A DNA stretch of 64,000 nucleotides from positions 1 to 64,000 of the forward strand of contig JAVBRM010000054.1 in the NCBI GenBank assembly GCA_031548025.1. Direction: 5' to 3'. Made by a program: the position numbers and the translations under genes. This document shows, piece after piece, positions 34,443-42,170 of the stretch; positions within the stretch are counted from its first letter, which is position 1, and every line of letters starts with the position of its first letter. The DNA comes from UBA5239 sp031548025 (GTDB lineage: Bacteria; Verrucomicrobiota; Lentisphaeria; Victivallales; Victivallaceae). The notes under the pieces were generated by a model. The model was not told the DNA's origin, made no database searches, and saw nothing but the letters and a program-made list of their open reading frames with translations.

Positions 34443-35742
34443 AACCGAGATTCGTTATCTGTCGCTGTGCGGGCTGCTGGGGTATGGCTATGCCGAGCAG
34501 AGCCTGGCGAACGCTCTGTCGCAGGAGTTGGATTTTATCGGGGTGGACGGCGGCTCGACCGACCCCGGGCCGTATTATCTGGGCAGCGGACGCAATTTCG
34601 TCAAGCGTCTGCAGGTCAAGCGCGACCTGAAACTGGCGCTGCCGGCGGCGTTGGAACGAAAAATTCCTTTGATTATCGGCAGTTCCGGCGGTTCGGGAGC
34701 GCGTCCGCATGTGGAAAGCGTACTGGAAATTCTGCGTGAAATCGCCGCCGAGTTGAAATTGCAGTTCAAAGCCGCCGTGATTTATACCGATATCGACCCG
34801 GAAGCCCTACGGGGAAAAGAGTTGACATCCTGCGGCGGTTCACCGGATTTCGATCCCGTGTCGATTTCAAAACTCTGCAATCCGGTGGCGCAAGTCGGCA
34901 CCGAGCCGCTGATCGAGGCGCTTCGGAGCGACGCCGAAGTCATCGTCTGCGGGCGCTGTTGCGATACCGCGGTGTTTGCGGCTTACCCGATCATGCATGG
35001 TTTTCCGGCGGGACTGGCCTTACATGCCGCCAAAATCGCCGAATGCGGCGCGCTGTGCGCCCGTCCGGTCGGCGCGAATGATTCGCTGATCGTGACTTTG
35101 CGCCACGATTCGTTTACGGTGGAACCGGCCAATCCGATCCGGCGCTGTACCCCGGATTCAGTGGCGGCGCATTCGCTGTACGAACAGCCCGACCCGGAGT
35201 GTTTTTACGAGCCGGAGGGGATGATCGATATGCGCGGCTGTGATTTCGTCCAGAGCGGTGAGCGGGCGGTGACCGTTACCGGCACCGAACTGGTTCCGGC
35301 TCCGGTGGAAACATTGAAACTCGAGGGCGCGGCATTTATCGGATTTCGGGCAATTACCATCGCCGGGATCAATGATCCGGTGGCGATTGCTTCGCTGGAA
35401 ACCATCGAAAAAAGCGTCAGCGAGGCCGTCGCTTCGAACCTGAAAACGATGTCTTACAGTCTGCGTTTTATCCGTTACGGCGAGGATTCGAAGTCGGCGG
35501 GGCTGCTGATCGAAGCGATCGCCGCAACCCAGGAAGAGGCGGATACGGTGATCAGCCTGGCGCGCTCGACCGCGCTGCATCAGGCTTTTCCGAACCGCAA
35601 GGCTACGGCCGGCAATCTGGCGTTTCCTTTTTCTCCGTCCGACTTCAAGGGTGGGGAAGTTTATGAATTTGCTTTGTATCATCTGATCAAAGCTGCCGAT
35701 CTCGGCTTGCAATTCAAACCGCAATTCGTTATAGTAGGATAA
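34432..35742 (+). CDS. AtuA/DUF1446 family protein
   Basis: 436 residues. The N-terminus 'CGLLGYGYAEQSLANAL', then 'GVDGGSTDPGPYYLGSG' and 'IIGSSGGSGARPH', are hallmarks of the DUF1446 domain found in AtuA of acyclic-terpene degradation. The biochemical role is not settled. No terpene genes (AtuC-F type) are present; instead it is coupled to a two-subunit hydro-lyase and a DUF4387 protein, its frequent partner. This suggests a general role on hydroxy-acids or their CoA esters, inferred from context only. Confidence 0.85.
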   Translation: MGSKTEIRYLSLCGLLGYGYAEQSLANALSQELDFIGVDGGSTDPGPYYLGSGRNFVKRLQVKRDLKLALPAALERKIPLIIGSSGGSGARPHVESVLEILREIAAELKLQFKAAVIYTDIDPEALRGKELTSCGGSPDFDPVSISKLCNPVAQVGTEPLIEALRSDAEVIVCGRCCDTAVFAAYPIMHGFPAGLALHAAKIAECGALCARPVGANDSLIVTLRHDSFTVEPANPIRRCTPDSVAAHSLYEQPDPECFYEPEGMIDMRGCDFVQSGERAVTVTGTELVPAPVETLKLEGAAFIGFRAITIAGINDPVAIASLETIEKSVSEAVASNLKTMSYSLRFIRYGEDSKSAGLLIEAIAATQEEADTVISLARSTALHQAFPNRKATAGNLAFPFSPSDFKGGEVYEFALYHLIKAADLGLQFKPQFVIVG

Positions 35743-35754
35743 GGAGAATTTATT

Positions 35755-36711
35755 ATGTACTTTGTTGAACAGCAGATAGAAGAACTCAAGAAAATCGATT
35801 ACCGAATCAACCGGCAACCCGATTTCGATGCATTCTGGGAAAAGGCTTATGGCCGGGTACAAGCTCACGATCCGGCTCCGAAAATGAAGGAAGTCCGCGA
35901 ATATACCTTGAACCACGTCAAGATTTACGATACTGTGGTTCACGGCCTGGACGGCACTCCGGTGGCGGCCTGGCTGATGCTTCCGGCCGAGGCTTCGGCG
36001 GCGAATCCGGTTCCCGGCATGGTGCATTTCCATGGCGGCAGCGGCAATCGCGGCAAAAATCCGCTGGGCTGGGTGGCGCCGGTCCTGGCCGGTTACGCGG
36101 TGGTGCTCTCAGAGTTCCGCAATCAGGGCGGTACCACCGGCAGCAATACTCCGCTGAGCCGCTGTGTCGGGAAATCGTTTGCAGTTGAAAACCTAAGCAG
36201 TCCACCTGAAAATAATTATTTCTATCATGCATTTACCGATCAGTTGCTGATGGTGAAATTTTTGATGAGCCTGCCGGAAGTGGATGGCTCGCGGGTGGCG
36301 GTGGTCGGGGCCAGCCAGGGCGGCGGGACTTCGATGATTATGGCCGCGCTCAATCCGGAGATTGCTTTTTGTATGCCCGCCGTACCCAGTTATTGCGCCT
36401 GGGAGCGCCGGATTTTCATCCGTACCGCCTGTGCCGAAGAGATTGCCAAGTATATCGATATGTTCCCGGAACGCTGCGAGGAAGTCTTTCGAACCATGAG
36501 TTATTTTGACGCCATGAACTTCGCCGACCGGATCAAATGCCCGGTCTTGATGTCCTGCGGATTGAAAGATCCCCTGACGCCTCCGGACTGCGTATACGCC
36601 GGTTACAATAAAATTGTCGCGCCGAAAGAGATGACGATTTATCCTTTCGGAGGACATGCGGGCGATAGTATGGATAATATCGTCAAGGCCCTGAAAAAAT
36701 ACTTAGGTTGA
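35755..36711 (+). CDS. CE7-like acetyl esterase (AXE1/cephalosporin-C deacetylase family)
   Basis: 318 residues, the family length, no signal peptide. Alpha/beta hydrolase with 'HFHGGSGNRG' (oxyanion region ~92), nucleophile Ser187 in 'VGASQGGG', an Asp in 'CGLKDPLTPP' and a His in 'FGGHAGD'. CE7 enzymes remove acetyl groups from xylo-oligosaccharides and other small esters in the cytosol. Between the AtuA-like gene (12 nt) and the DUF4387 gene, so its substrate is probably an acetylated intermediate of this pathway. Confidence 0.86.
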   Translation: MYFVEQQIEELKKIDYRINRQPDFDAFWEKAYGRVQAHDPAPKMKEVREYTLNHVKIYDTVVHGLDGTPVAAWLMLPAEASAANPVPGMVHFHGGSGNRGKNPLGWVAPVLAGYAVVLSEFRNQGGTTGSNTPLSRCVGKSFAVENLSSPPENNYFYHAFTDQLLMVKFLMSLPEVDGSRVAVVGASQGGGTSMIMAALNPEIAFCMPAVPSYCAWERRIFIRTACAEEIAKYIDMFPERCEEVFRTMSYFDAMNFADRIKCPVLMSCGLKDPLTPPDCVYAGYNKIVAPKEMTIYPFGGHAGDSMDNIVKALKKYLG

Positions 36712-36713
36712 AA

Positions 36714-37025
36714 ATGAAACTTTATGATCTGGCACTGGTGTGCCGCAGTAAAAATGCCGGTCCGTTTACCTTGAGCATCGATCTGATGTTCGAGCGGGCA
36801 GGGGATTATGACAAGGTATTGAAGGCTCCCGGCTTCAATACCGAAGCCATCGCCTCGATGTACCGGACTTCTCCCGATCAGGTCAAAATCAAACCGTTTG
36901 AGCGGATCAAAACCATCAAAGTAGTTTTACCGCGGGCTTGCTCGTCCGGCGGTCCCGGGGATGTCGACGTCTACGGCTGCCAACAGCATTTTCCGTTGGG
37001 CAATCTTGAGATTCAGTCTTCCTGA
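36714..37025 (+). CDS. DUF4387 protein (AtuA partner)
   Basis: 103 residues from ATG 36714; a TTG two codons earlier overlaps the esterase stop. Matches DUF4387 ('KLYDLALVCRSKNAGPFTLSID', in parts, then 'IASMYRTSPDQV' and an acidic/hydrophobic end). The domain is usually encoded next to, or fused with, AtuA/DUF1446 proteins, and here both are in one operon. Function unknown. Its 3' end overlaps the convergent protease gene by 13 nt. Confidence 0.85.
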   Translation: MKLYDLALVCRSKNAGPFTLSIDLMFERAGDYDKVLKAPGFNTEAIASMYRTSPDQVKIKPFERIKTIKVVLPRACSSGGPGDVDVYGCQQHFPLGNLEIQSS

Positions 37026-38287
37026 GGCTGATTTCCGGGTGGGGTTTGCGCTACCAGGTCCTGGTTTTCCAGGACCTCTACCGCTTTGGCGAGAGACTGG
37101 TCGGTGATGGAGTCTTTTTCGTCGGGCTTGATGACGCCGGGATAAATCGCCATTTGTGAAAATAAGGCGGCCCGTTCCTGTACCGGTACAGGCACAGCGA
37201 TATTCGGAGTGATCCCGATACCCTGAATCGGCTTCTTGGATGGAGTCAGATATTTGCCGATGGTCATGCGGATGGCGGAACCGTCGGGCAGTTCCTGAAT
37301 GTTCTGAACCGAGGCCTTGCCGAAAGTACGGCTGCCAATCACCGTCGCCCGGTTATGATCCATCAGCGCCCCCGAAAAGATTTCCGATGCCGAAGCGCTG
37401 TATTCGTTGACCAGCACCACCACTTTGACGGCGGGATCGATCTGATGATCGGTCTGGAATGACTTGAGGGTCTGTTCTACCTCGGCTTCGCGCGATGAGG
37501 TGTACAGAATTACGGTGTCCGGCGGCAGAAAACGGCTGGCCAGAGCTACGGCCGAATTCAGCAATCCACCCGGATTGTTGCGCAAATCGATAATTAAAGC
37601 CTTGAGTTTGGCCTGTTTTTTCAGTTTGTCATAGGCCTTGTCGAAATCATCGGCGGTGGTGTTGCTGAAAACCGTCAGCCGGATGTATCCGATATCATTG
37701 CCGATGACCCTGACGCCATGCGGGGGAATCGAGCCGTAATTGATATTCGCCCGCTTGAGCGATGCTTCAAAAGGTTTTCCCTCCGGGTTCACCACCTGGA
37801 CCTTGACCTCGCTGCCGGGAGATCCTTTGATCAGGTTCAGACACTCCTGCAGGGTAATCCGGGCGGTATCGGTGCCGTTGATCCGGAGAATCCGGGCCTC
37901 GGGCTTGATACCGGCGCTCTCGGCCGGCGAGCCTTCCAGCGGAGTGATTACCCGCAACGGAAGATTCGGACGTTTGTTGACAATGATGCCCACCCCGACC
38001 ATTTCGCCGCCCAGGAGCCGGGCGCTTTCCGCGTGCTGTTCCTTGCTTTCGTAGCCGGTATAGGTGTCGAGGTCCTGCATCATGCCCTTGATGGCAGCCT
38101 GAATCAGGCGGTCATAAGAAGCCTTGTCGGAATCGATATAACGGTTATGTACCATTTCCAATACGGCGGCGAAGGTCGACAACGCCCGGTATTTGGCCTG
38201 ATCCTCGCTGACCGGCAGTTCGGCGACGTCGGCGCTACGGGCCGAAAATACCGCCAGACACAGCAATATGCCGATAAATAGACGCAT
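37013..38287 (-). CDS. S41-family C-terminal processing protease
   Basis: 424 residues with a signal peptide (~1-18). PDZ domain (~90-175, 'GGEMVGVGIIVNKRPNLPLRV') and the S41 catalytic domain with Ser in 'EYSASASEIFSG' (~297-308) and Lys in 'SRTFGKASVQ' (~325). Periplasmic or membrane-attached tail-specific protease of the CtpA/Prc group, which trims the C-termini of exported proteins. A short C-terminal tail is rich in Gln, Pro and acids. Single gene, convergent with the DUF4387 gene. Confidence 0.94.
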   Translation of the reverse strand: MRLFIGILLCLAVFSARSADVAELPVSEDQAKYRALSTFAAVLEMVHNRYIDSDKASYDRLIQAAIKGMMQDLDTYTGYESKEQHAESARLLGGEMVGVGIIVNKRPNLPLRVITPLEGSPAESAGIKPEARILRINGTDTARITLQECLNLIKGSPGSEVKVQVVNPEGKPFEASLKRANINYGSIPPHGVRVIGNDIGYIRLTVFSNTTADDFDKAYDKLKKQAKLKALIIDLRNNPGGLLNSAVALASRFLPPDTVILYTSSREAEVEQTLKSFQTDHQIDPAVKVVVLVNEYSASASEIFSGALMDHNRATVIGSRTFGKASVQNIQELPDGSAIRMTIGKYLTPSKKPIQGIGITPNIAVPVPVQERAALFSQMAIYPGVIKPDEKDSITDQSLAKAVEVLENQDLVAQTPPGNQPQED

Positions 38288-38367
38288 TTTTCCTCTACCT
38301 CAATTGACTTTTCACCGACTAATATATATCTTAAAAGTGTAATTACCAAACCATATAGGAGATAAAA

Positions 38368-39093
38368 ATGGCTGATTTTAACAGTTATCGCGATGAATAT
38401 CAACAAACGGCGATGAGTCGCGGCGGCGCTTTGACCGTTACTTTCATCAATCAGGTGTACGGCTGGATGTGCGGAGGATTGCTTCTGACCGCGCTGGCGG
38501 CGTATGCCGTGGTCGCTACCCCGGATTTGCAGAAAATGGTTCTCGGTTCCAGGGGCATGTTTTTGTTTCTGATCCTGCTCGAGCTCGGGTTGGTGATGGC
38601 GATTTCATGGGGCATCAACAAAATGAATTCGGTTGCCGCGGCAACCTGTTTCATTGCTTATTCCATTATCAACGGGTTGACTTTGTCGGTTATTCTTTTT
38701 GTCTATACTCAAGCCTCGGTAGCCTTGGTTTTTCTGATCACGGCGGGGACTTTTGGCGGTATGAGTATGTATGGTTATTTGACCAAGCGTGACCTGACTT
38801 CGTGGGGCAATATTCTGATGATGGGGCTTATCGGCATTATCATTGCCAGTCTCGTCAATTTTTTCATGCAGAGCAATGCCATGACTTGGATTATCAGTTA
38901 TCTGGGGGTCGCTATTTTTATGGGGCTGACCGCTTATGATTCACAGAAAATCAAGAATATGAGCATGGCTCTGGAAGGTTCCGCCGACCGGGAGGGCATT
39001 CGCAAAATGGCTTTGCTGGGAGCCCTGACGCTTTATCTCGATTTCATCAACCTGTTTCTGTTCCTTTTGCGGATTTTCGGCAACAGACGCTGA
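38368..39093 (+). CDS. Bax inhibitor-1 / YccA family membrane protein
   Basis: 241 residues with seven predicted membrane helices and the family motifs near the C-terminus ('GVAIFMGLTAYDSQKIK' and 'GALTLYLDFINLFLFLLRIFG'). Conserved Asp residues in the last helices support a pH-sensitive calcium-leak channel role known for the family. AGGAG precedes the ATG. The MBL hydrolase gene follows after 12 nt. Confidence 0.93.
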   Translation: MADFNSYRDEYQQTAMSRGGALTVTFINQVYGWMCGGLLLTALAAYAVVATPDLQKMVLGSRGMFLFLILLELGLVMAISWGINKMNSVAAATCFIAYSIINGLTLSVILFVYTQASVALVFLITAGTFGGMSMYGYLTKRDLTSWGNILMMGLIGIIIASLVNFFMQSNAMTWIISYLGVAIFMGLTAYDSQKIKNMSMALEGSADREGIRKMALLGALTLYLDFINLFLFLLRIFGNRR

Positions 39094-39105
39094 GGATACA
39101 TTATT

Positions 39106-39705
39106 ATGGCGGATTTTATTACTGAACCTGTCGGCCTGCTGGAAGTCAACTGCTATCTGGTGCCGGTTGGGAATAAGCTCTATATCATCGACCCGGGCGG
39201 CGACGCGGAATCGCTGGTCAAGCTGGCCGAGCCGTATTGCACGTATGAAAAGGTCATTTTGCTGACTCACGCCCACGTCGATCATATCCTGGGGGTGTCG
39301 GAATTGGCTAAAAGACTCGGTGTCAAAACCGTATATTTACACCCGGGAGATCATGAGCTGTATTACAGTCCGGCGAACAGCCTGCCGCCATGGCTGCCGC
39401 CGGCGACCGATTTGCCCCCGCTGACTTCGGAACTGCAGACCGATGATTTCGAAATCATTGAAACGCCCGGACACACCCAGGGCGGGGTCTGTTTTTATTT
39501 TCCGCAGTATTCGACGGTATTTACCGGCGATACCCTGTTTGCCGGTTCAGTCGGCAGGACGGATTTGCCGGGCGGCAATCATGAACAGCTCATGGAATCA
39601 ATCCACAACAAGCTGATGTCGCTGCCGAATGCCCTGAAAGTTTATCCGGGGCACGGTCCCGCTACCTCAATCGGGCGGGAAAAAACGACCAATCCTTACC
39701 TGTAA
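39106..39705 (+). CDS. MBL-fold metallo-hydrolase (glyoxalase II-like)
   Basis: 199 residues. Binuclear metal site motif 'THAHVDH' (~64-70), then His in 'TPGHTQGG', Asp in 'FTGDTLF' and a final His in 'YPGHGP'. Size and layout fit the YcbL/GloB-like hydrolases of thioesters; substrate not known. Followed 4 nt after the stop codon by an 8-nt repeat array that fills the gap to the convergent zinc-ribbon gene. Confidence 0.92.
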   Translation: MADFITEPVGLLEVNCYLVPVGNKLYIIDPGGDAESLVKLAEPYCTYEKVILLTHAHVDHILGVSELAKRLGVKTVYLHPGDHELYYSPANSLPPWLPPATDLPPLTSELQTDDFEIIETPGHTQGGVCFYFPQYSTVFTGDTLFAGSVGRTDLPGGNHEQLMESIHNKLMSLPNALKVYPGHGPATSIGREKTTNPYL

Positions 39706-39709
39706 GTTT

Positions 39710-39747
39710 GAATTGGTGAATTGGAGAATTGTTGAATTGGGGAATTA
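39710..39747. repeat. 8-nt GAATTGGT array, left arm of an inverted pair
   Basis: Four to five units (GAATTGGT, GAATTGGA, GAATTGTT, GAATTGGG, GAATTA). Faces an inverted array at 39779-39819 across 31 nt, so the two can pair. They fill the space between two convergent genes and could act as a two-way terminator. Confidence 0.8.
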
Positions 39748-39778
39748 CGGGAGGCGAGTTGGACTGGTTGAAATTTTT

Positions 39779-39819
39779 CCCAATTCATGAATTCACCAAT
39801 TCAATAATTCCCCAATTCA
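39779..39819. repeat. 8-nt repeat array, right (inverted) arm
   Basis: Inverted copy of the GAATTGGT array (units of the ACCAATTC type), ending 2 nt before the stop codon of the minus-strand zinc-ribbon gene. Confidence 0.8.
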
Positions 39820-39821
39820 AA

Positions 39822-40064
39822 TTAGCGCATGCGGAGGGAAATGCCGCCGTTGTATTGCTCGGCCCAGCGTTCGATTAACGGCTGCAGGACAAAGTCTTCC
39901 AATTCATTGTTGCGGTTCAGGCGGTAGTTGCAGAACGGACAGGCCGAGAAATTCTCAATATCGACTTGAGTAATATATTCGCGGCATTGGGGACACACCA
40001 GAAACTTCTGCGGCTGCAGGCTGTTGCTGTTGGTAAATTCATATTTTTTATTGTCAACTGGCAT
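39822..40064 (-). CDS. Small zinc-ribbon protein
   Basis: 80 residues from ATG 40064; an upstream ATG in the frame lies in the AT-rich promoter-like region. Two CPxC knuckles (Cys24/Cys27 and Cys42/Cys45) form a likely zinc ribbon. The rest is polar with a 'LIERWAEQYNGG' end. No signal peptide or membrane segment. Function unknown. Confidence 0.75.
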   Translation of the reverse strand: MPVDNKKYEFTNSNSLQPQKFLVCPQCREYITQVDIENFSACPFCNYRLNRNNELEDFVLQPLIERWAEQYNGGISLRMR

Positions 40065-40215
40065 CTTAATATCTCTCTTTGTAATTAATAGTATATCATA
40101 TAAAGTATGATTTTGCAATACGAAACCATAACTTTTGCGCTATATGACAGTGGTAAATCGGAAAAAGTTCCATTTTAAAGTATTTGAATCAGACATCATT
40201 CGTGCTATTTTATGT

Positions 40216-40221
40216 TATAAT
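40216..40221 (+). promoter_or_regulatory. -10 box of the alcohol dehydrogenase gene
   Basis: TATAAT lies 2 nt before an in-frame ATG (40224), which rules that ATG out as a normal start and places translation at 40242 behind AAGGA. No convincing -35 hexamer is present, so an activator may be needed. Confidence 0.5.
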
Positions 40222-40241
40222 TAATGAAAAGGAAGTATCTC

Positions 40242-41432
40242 ATGTCTGATCTGTTGATGGAAAATTTATTGGAAGAATATCCGGATACCGCGATATGCCT
40301 GGGCCAGTCGAATATAGGGGGGCTGTCAGAGCATTGGCGGGCGACCAATGTCCGGAAAATTGCCTTGTTTACCGGCGGGGCGTCGGCGGAGAAAAGCGGA
40401 GCTTTGATCGGTTTTTACCAGCAGCTCAGCAGCATTACCGAGTTCGGAGTGGTTCTGTTCAAAGACATCGATCCGGAGCCGACCATCGCCACGGTTGAGA
40501 AAATGGTGGCGTTCCTGAAAGGCGAACAGCCCGATGAAGTGATCGCCATCGGCGGCGGAAGTCCGATGGACGCCGCCAAGGCCGCCTGGCTGATCTACCA
40601 GGCCGGCGGTTCGATCCATGATTATTTCGGCGTAAACCGCTATTCATCCGCCAACCCGGGCAAAAAGCTCAAGCGGATTATCGCGATGCCGACCACTTCC
40701 GGGACCGGTTCGGAGGTGACGCCGTATTCGAATATCGTCGACCGTGAGGCACAGGTCAAAAAGCTGATTCTGGAAACCGCCATTATACCGGAATACGCCA
40801 TTGTCGAGCCTGAATTCACCCGGACCATGCCGCGCTCGGTAACTCTGGCGACCGGCTGCGACGCTCTGGCTCACGCCATCGAAGGATTTCTGAATATCGG
40901 AGCCGATCAGGCACATCCGCGCGCCAATGCCTGGGCGCTGGAAGCCATTCGCCTGATCGTGGACAACTTGCCGCGAGCGTTGGAAAACGGCGACGACCTC
41001 AAAGCCCGTACCGCCATGAGTATCGCCGCCACACTTGGCGGCATGGTGATCCGTTATAAGCCGACCGGCCTGCCGCATTTATGCAGTTTCTCCTGGTTCG
41101 GCAAGATCGAACACGGCACGGCGGTGGCGATGATCCTCCCGGCGGCTTGGCGCTACTACCTTGGGTCTCAAGCTATAGCTGTCCGCACCATGGAGCTGGC
41201 CCCGATTTTCGGCGGCAATACCCCGGAAAACGTCATTCAAGGTTACCGCGCGTTTTTGAGCCGCTGTGGAGTGGCGGATTCGCTACGCAGTTACCCGGAT
41301 ATCGACGACGCCTTGCTGGAAAAAACCGCAGAAAGCGCCGGAGCCAACAAAATGAAGCTGGATTCCGCCCCCCGTCCGGTGGCCTTGGAAAACAGCCGCG
41401 AAATCCTGTTAGGCATCCTCCGGCAGTCCTGA
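40242..41432 (+). CDS. Iron-containing alcohol dehydrogenase
   Basis: 396 residues. Fe-ADH (group III) motifs: 'IAIGGGSPMDAAKA' for NAD(P) (~100-112 here), 'PTTSGTGSEVT' (~150) and the metal-binding stretch 'TGCDALAHAIEGF' (~203-215) with later His in 'KIEHGTAVA'. Reduces aldehydes or oxidises alcohols such as lactaldehyde/1,2-propanediol; specificity unknown. AAGGA lies 8 nt before this ATG. Monocistronic. Confidence 0.9.
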   Translation: MSDLLMENLLEEYPDTAICLGQSNIGGLSEHWRATNVRKIALFTGGASAEKSGALIGFYQQLSSITEFGVVLFKDIDPEPTIATVEKMVAFLKGEQPDEVIAIGGGSPMDAAKAAWLIYQAGGSIHDYFGVNRYSSANPGKKLKRIIAMPTTSGTGSEVTPYSNIVDREAQVKKLILETAIIPEYAIVEPEFTRTMPRSVTLATGCDALAHAIEGFLNIGADQAHPRANAWALEAIRLIVDNLPRALENGDDLKARTAMSIAATLGGMVIRYKPTGLPHLCSFSWFGKIEHGTAVAMILPAAWRYYLGSQAIAVRTMELAPIFGGNTPENVIQGYRAFLSRCGVADSLRSYPDIDDALLEKTAESAGANKMKLDSAPRPVALENSREILLGILRQS

Positions 41433-41476
41433 GTCTCAGAAAATACCGAACTATCATTCGAGAATTTTTCGGAAAT

Positions 41477-41860
41477 TTATGATAGTTCAGCAATTTCTTT
41501 CTTGCGCGGGCGACCGCCTTTGAGGCCATTGGCCCGGCTGGCGGCTGCTTTGCGGGAGGAGCGGACGGCTCCGCCTTTTTTGCCCATTTGCGCCGCCGCT
41601 GTTTTCACGGGATGCATGATGATGGGATAATTTTCTGGATTGGCAAGAATTTTAGTATTCAGATCAATATCCGCTTCATCCCAGCGAATGTGCCCATGGC
41701 CGCAGTATTCAATGTTGAACAGCTCGGAGGCGGACAACGATGCCAAATACGGAAAATCTTTGAAGGAAGCAAAATACCCTTTATCTTCCACGACCAGGTA
41801 AATACCTTCCGGAGTCAGCATCTTGACTTCAGCTTCAATTTTTATGTTTGTTCCAGGCAT
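41477..41860 (-). CDS. DUF2442 protein with basic tail (antitoxin-like)
   Basis: 127 residues. Residues ~10-85 match DUF2442 ('YFASFKDFPYLASLSASELFNIEYCGHGHIRWDEADIDLN', in parts). The C-terminal ~40 residues are basic with AT-hook-like 'KGGRPRKK' and 'MGKKGGAVRSSRKAA', so DNA binding is likely. The ATG overlaps the DUF4160 gene by 26 nt. DUF4160/DUF2442 pairs are common in bacterial genomes and have been suggested as toxin-antitoxin-like; this is not proven. Confidence 0.85.
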   Translation of the reverse strand: MPGTNIKIEAEVKMLTPEGIYLVVEDKGYFASFKDFPYLASLSASELFNIEYCGHGHIRWDEADIDLNTKILANPENYPIIMHPVKTAAAQMGKKGGAVRSSRKAAASRANGLKGGRPRKKEIAELS

Positions 41861-42071
41861 CTTTTATGGTCTCCTTGTTTTCTTCCACCATTTTCATGAC
41901 CTTACTAAGTTCATGTTTGGCAAATCCTTCATTGTCGGCAATCGAAACTTCCGGTTCCAGCCAGAATTTCGCTTCAATTCTTTCTCTTATCACATGCACA
42001 TGAATTGGTTCTCCATCTTCATTGCTGAAAAAGAAAAACCGATATGGGCCGATTCTTAAAATTGTCGGCAT
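41835..42071 (-). CDS. DUF4160 protein
   Basis: 78 residues, the full DUF4160 length: 'MPTILRIGPYRFFFFSNEDGEPIHVHV', in parts, then 'AKFWLEPEVSIADNEGF' and a helical end 'ELSKVMKMVEENKE'. Conserved Glu-Pro-x-His-x-His could bind metal or be catalytic. Paired with the DUF2442 gene by a 26-nt overlap. Possible toxin-like partner; function unknown. Confidence 0.87.
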   Translation of the reverse strand: MPTILRIGPYRFFFFSNEDGEPIHVHVIRERIEAKFWLEPEVSIADNEGFAKHELSKVMKMVEENKETIKDAWNKHKN

Positions 42072-42170
42072 GATAGCTATTTCCTGAATTTTAAAACTCT
42101 GCTTCTATCATAACCCATTTGCTTGGGTTTTTCAAGACCTTATCTGGAAAAAGAGAAAAATTGTCTTGAA

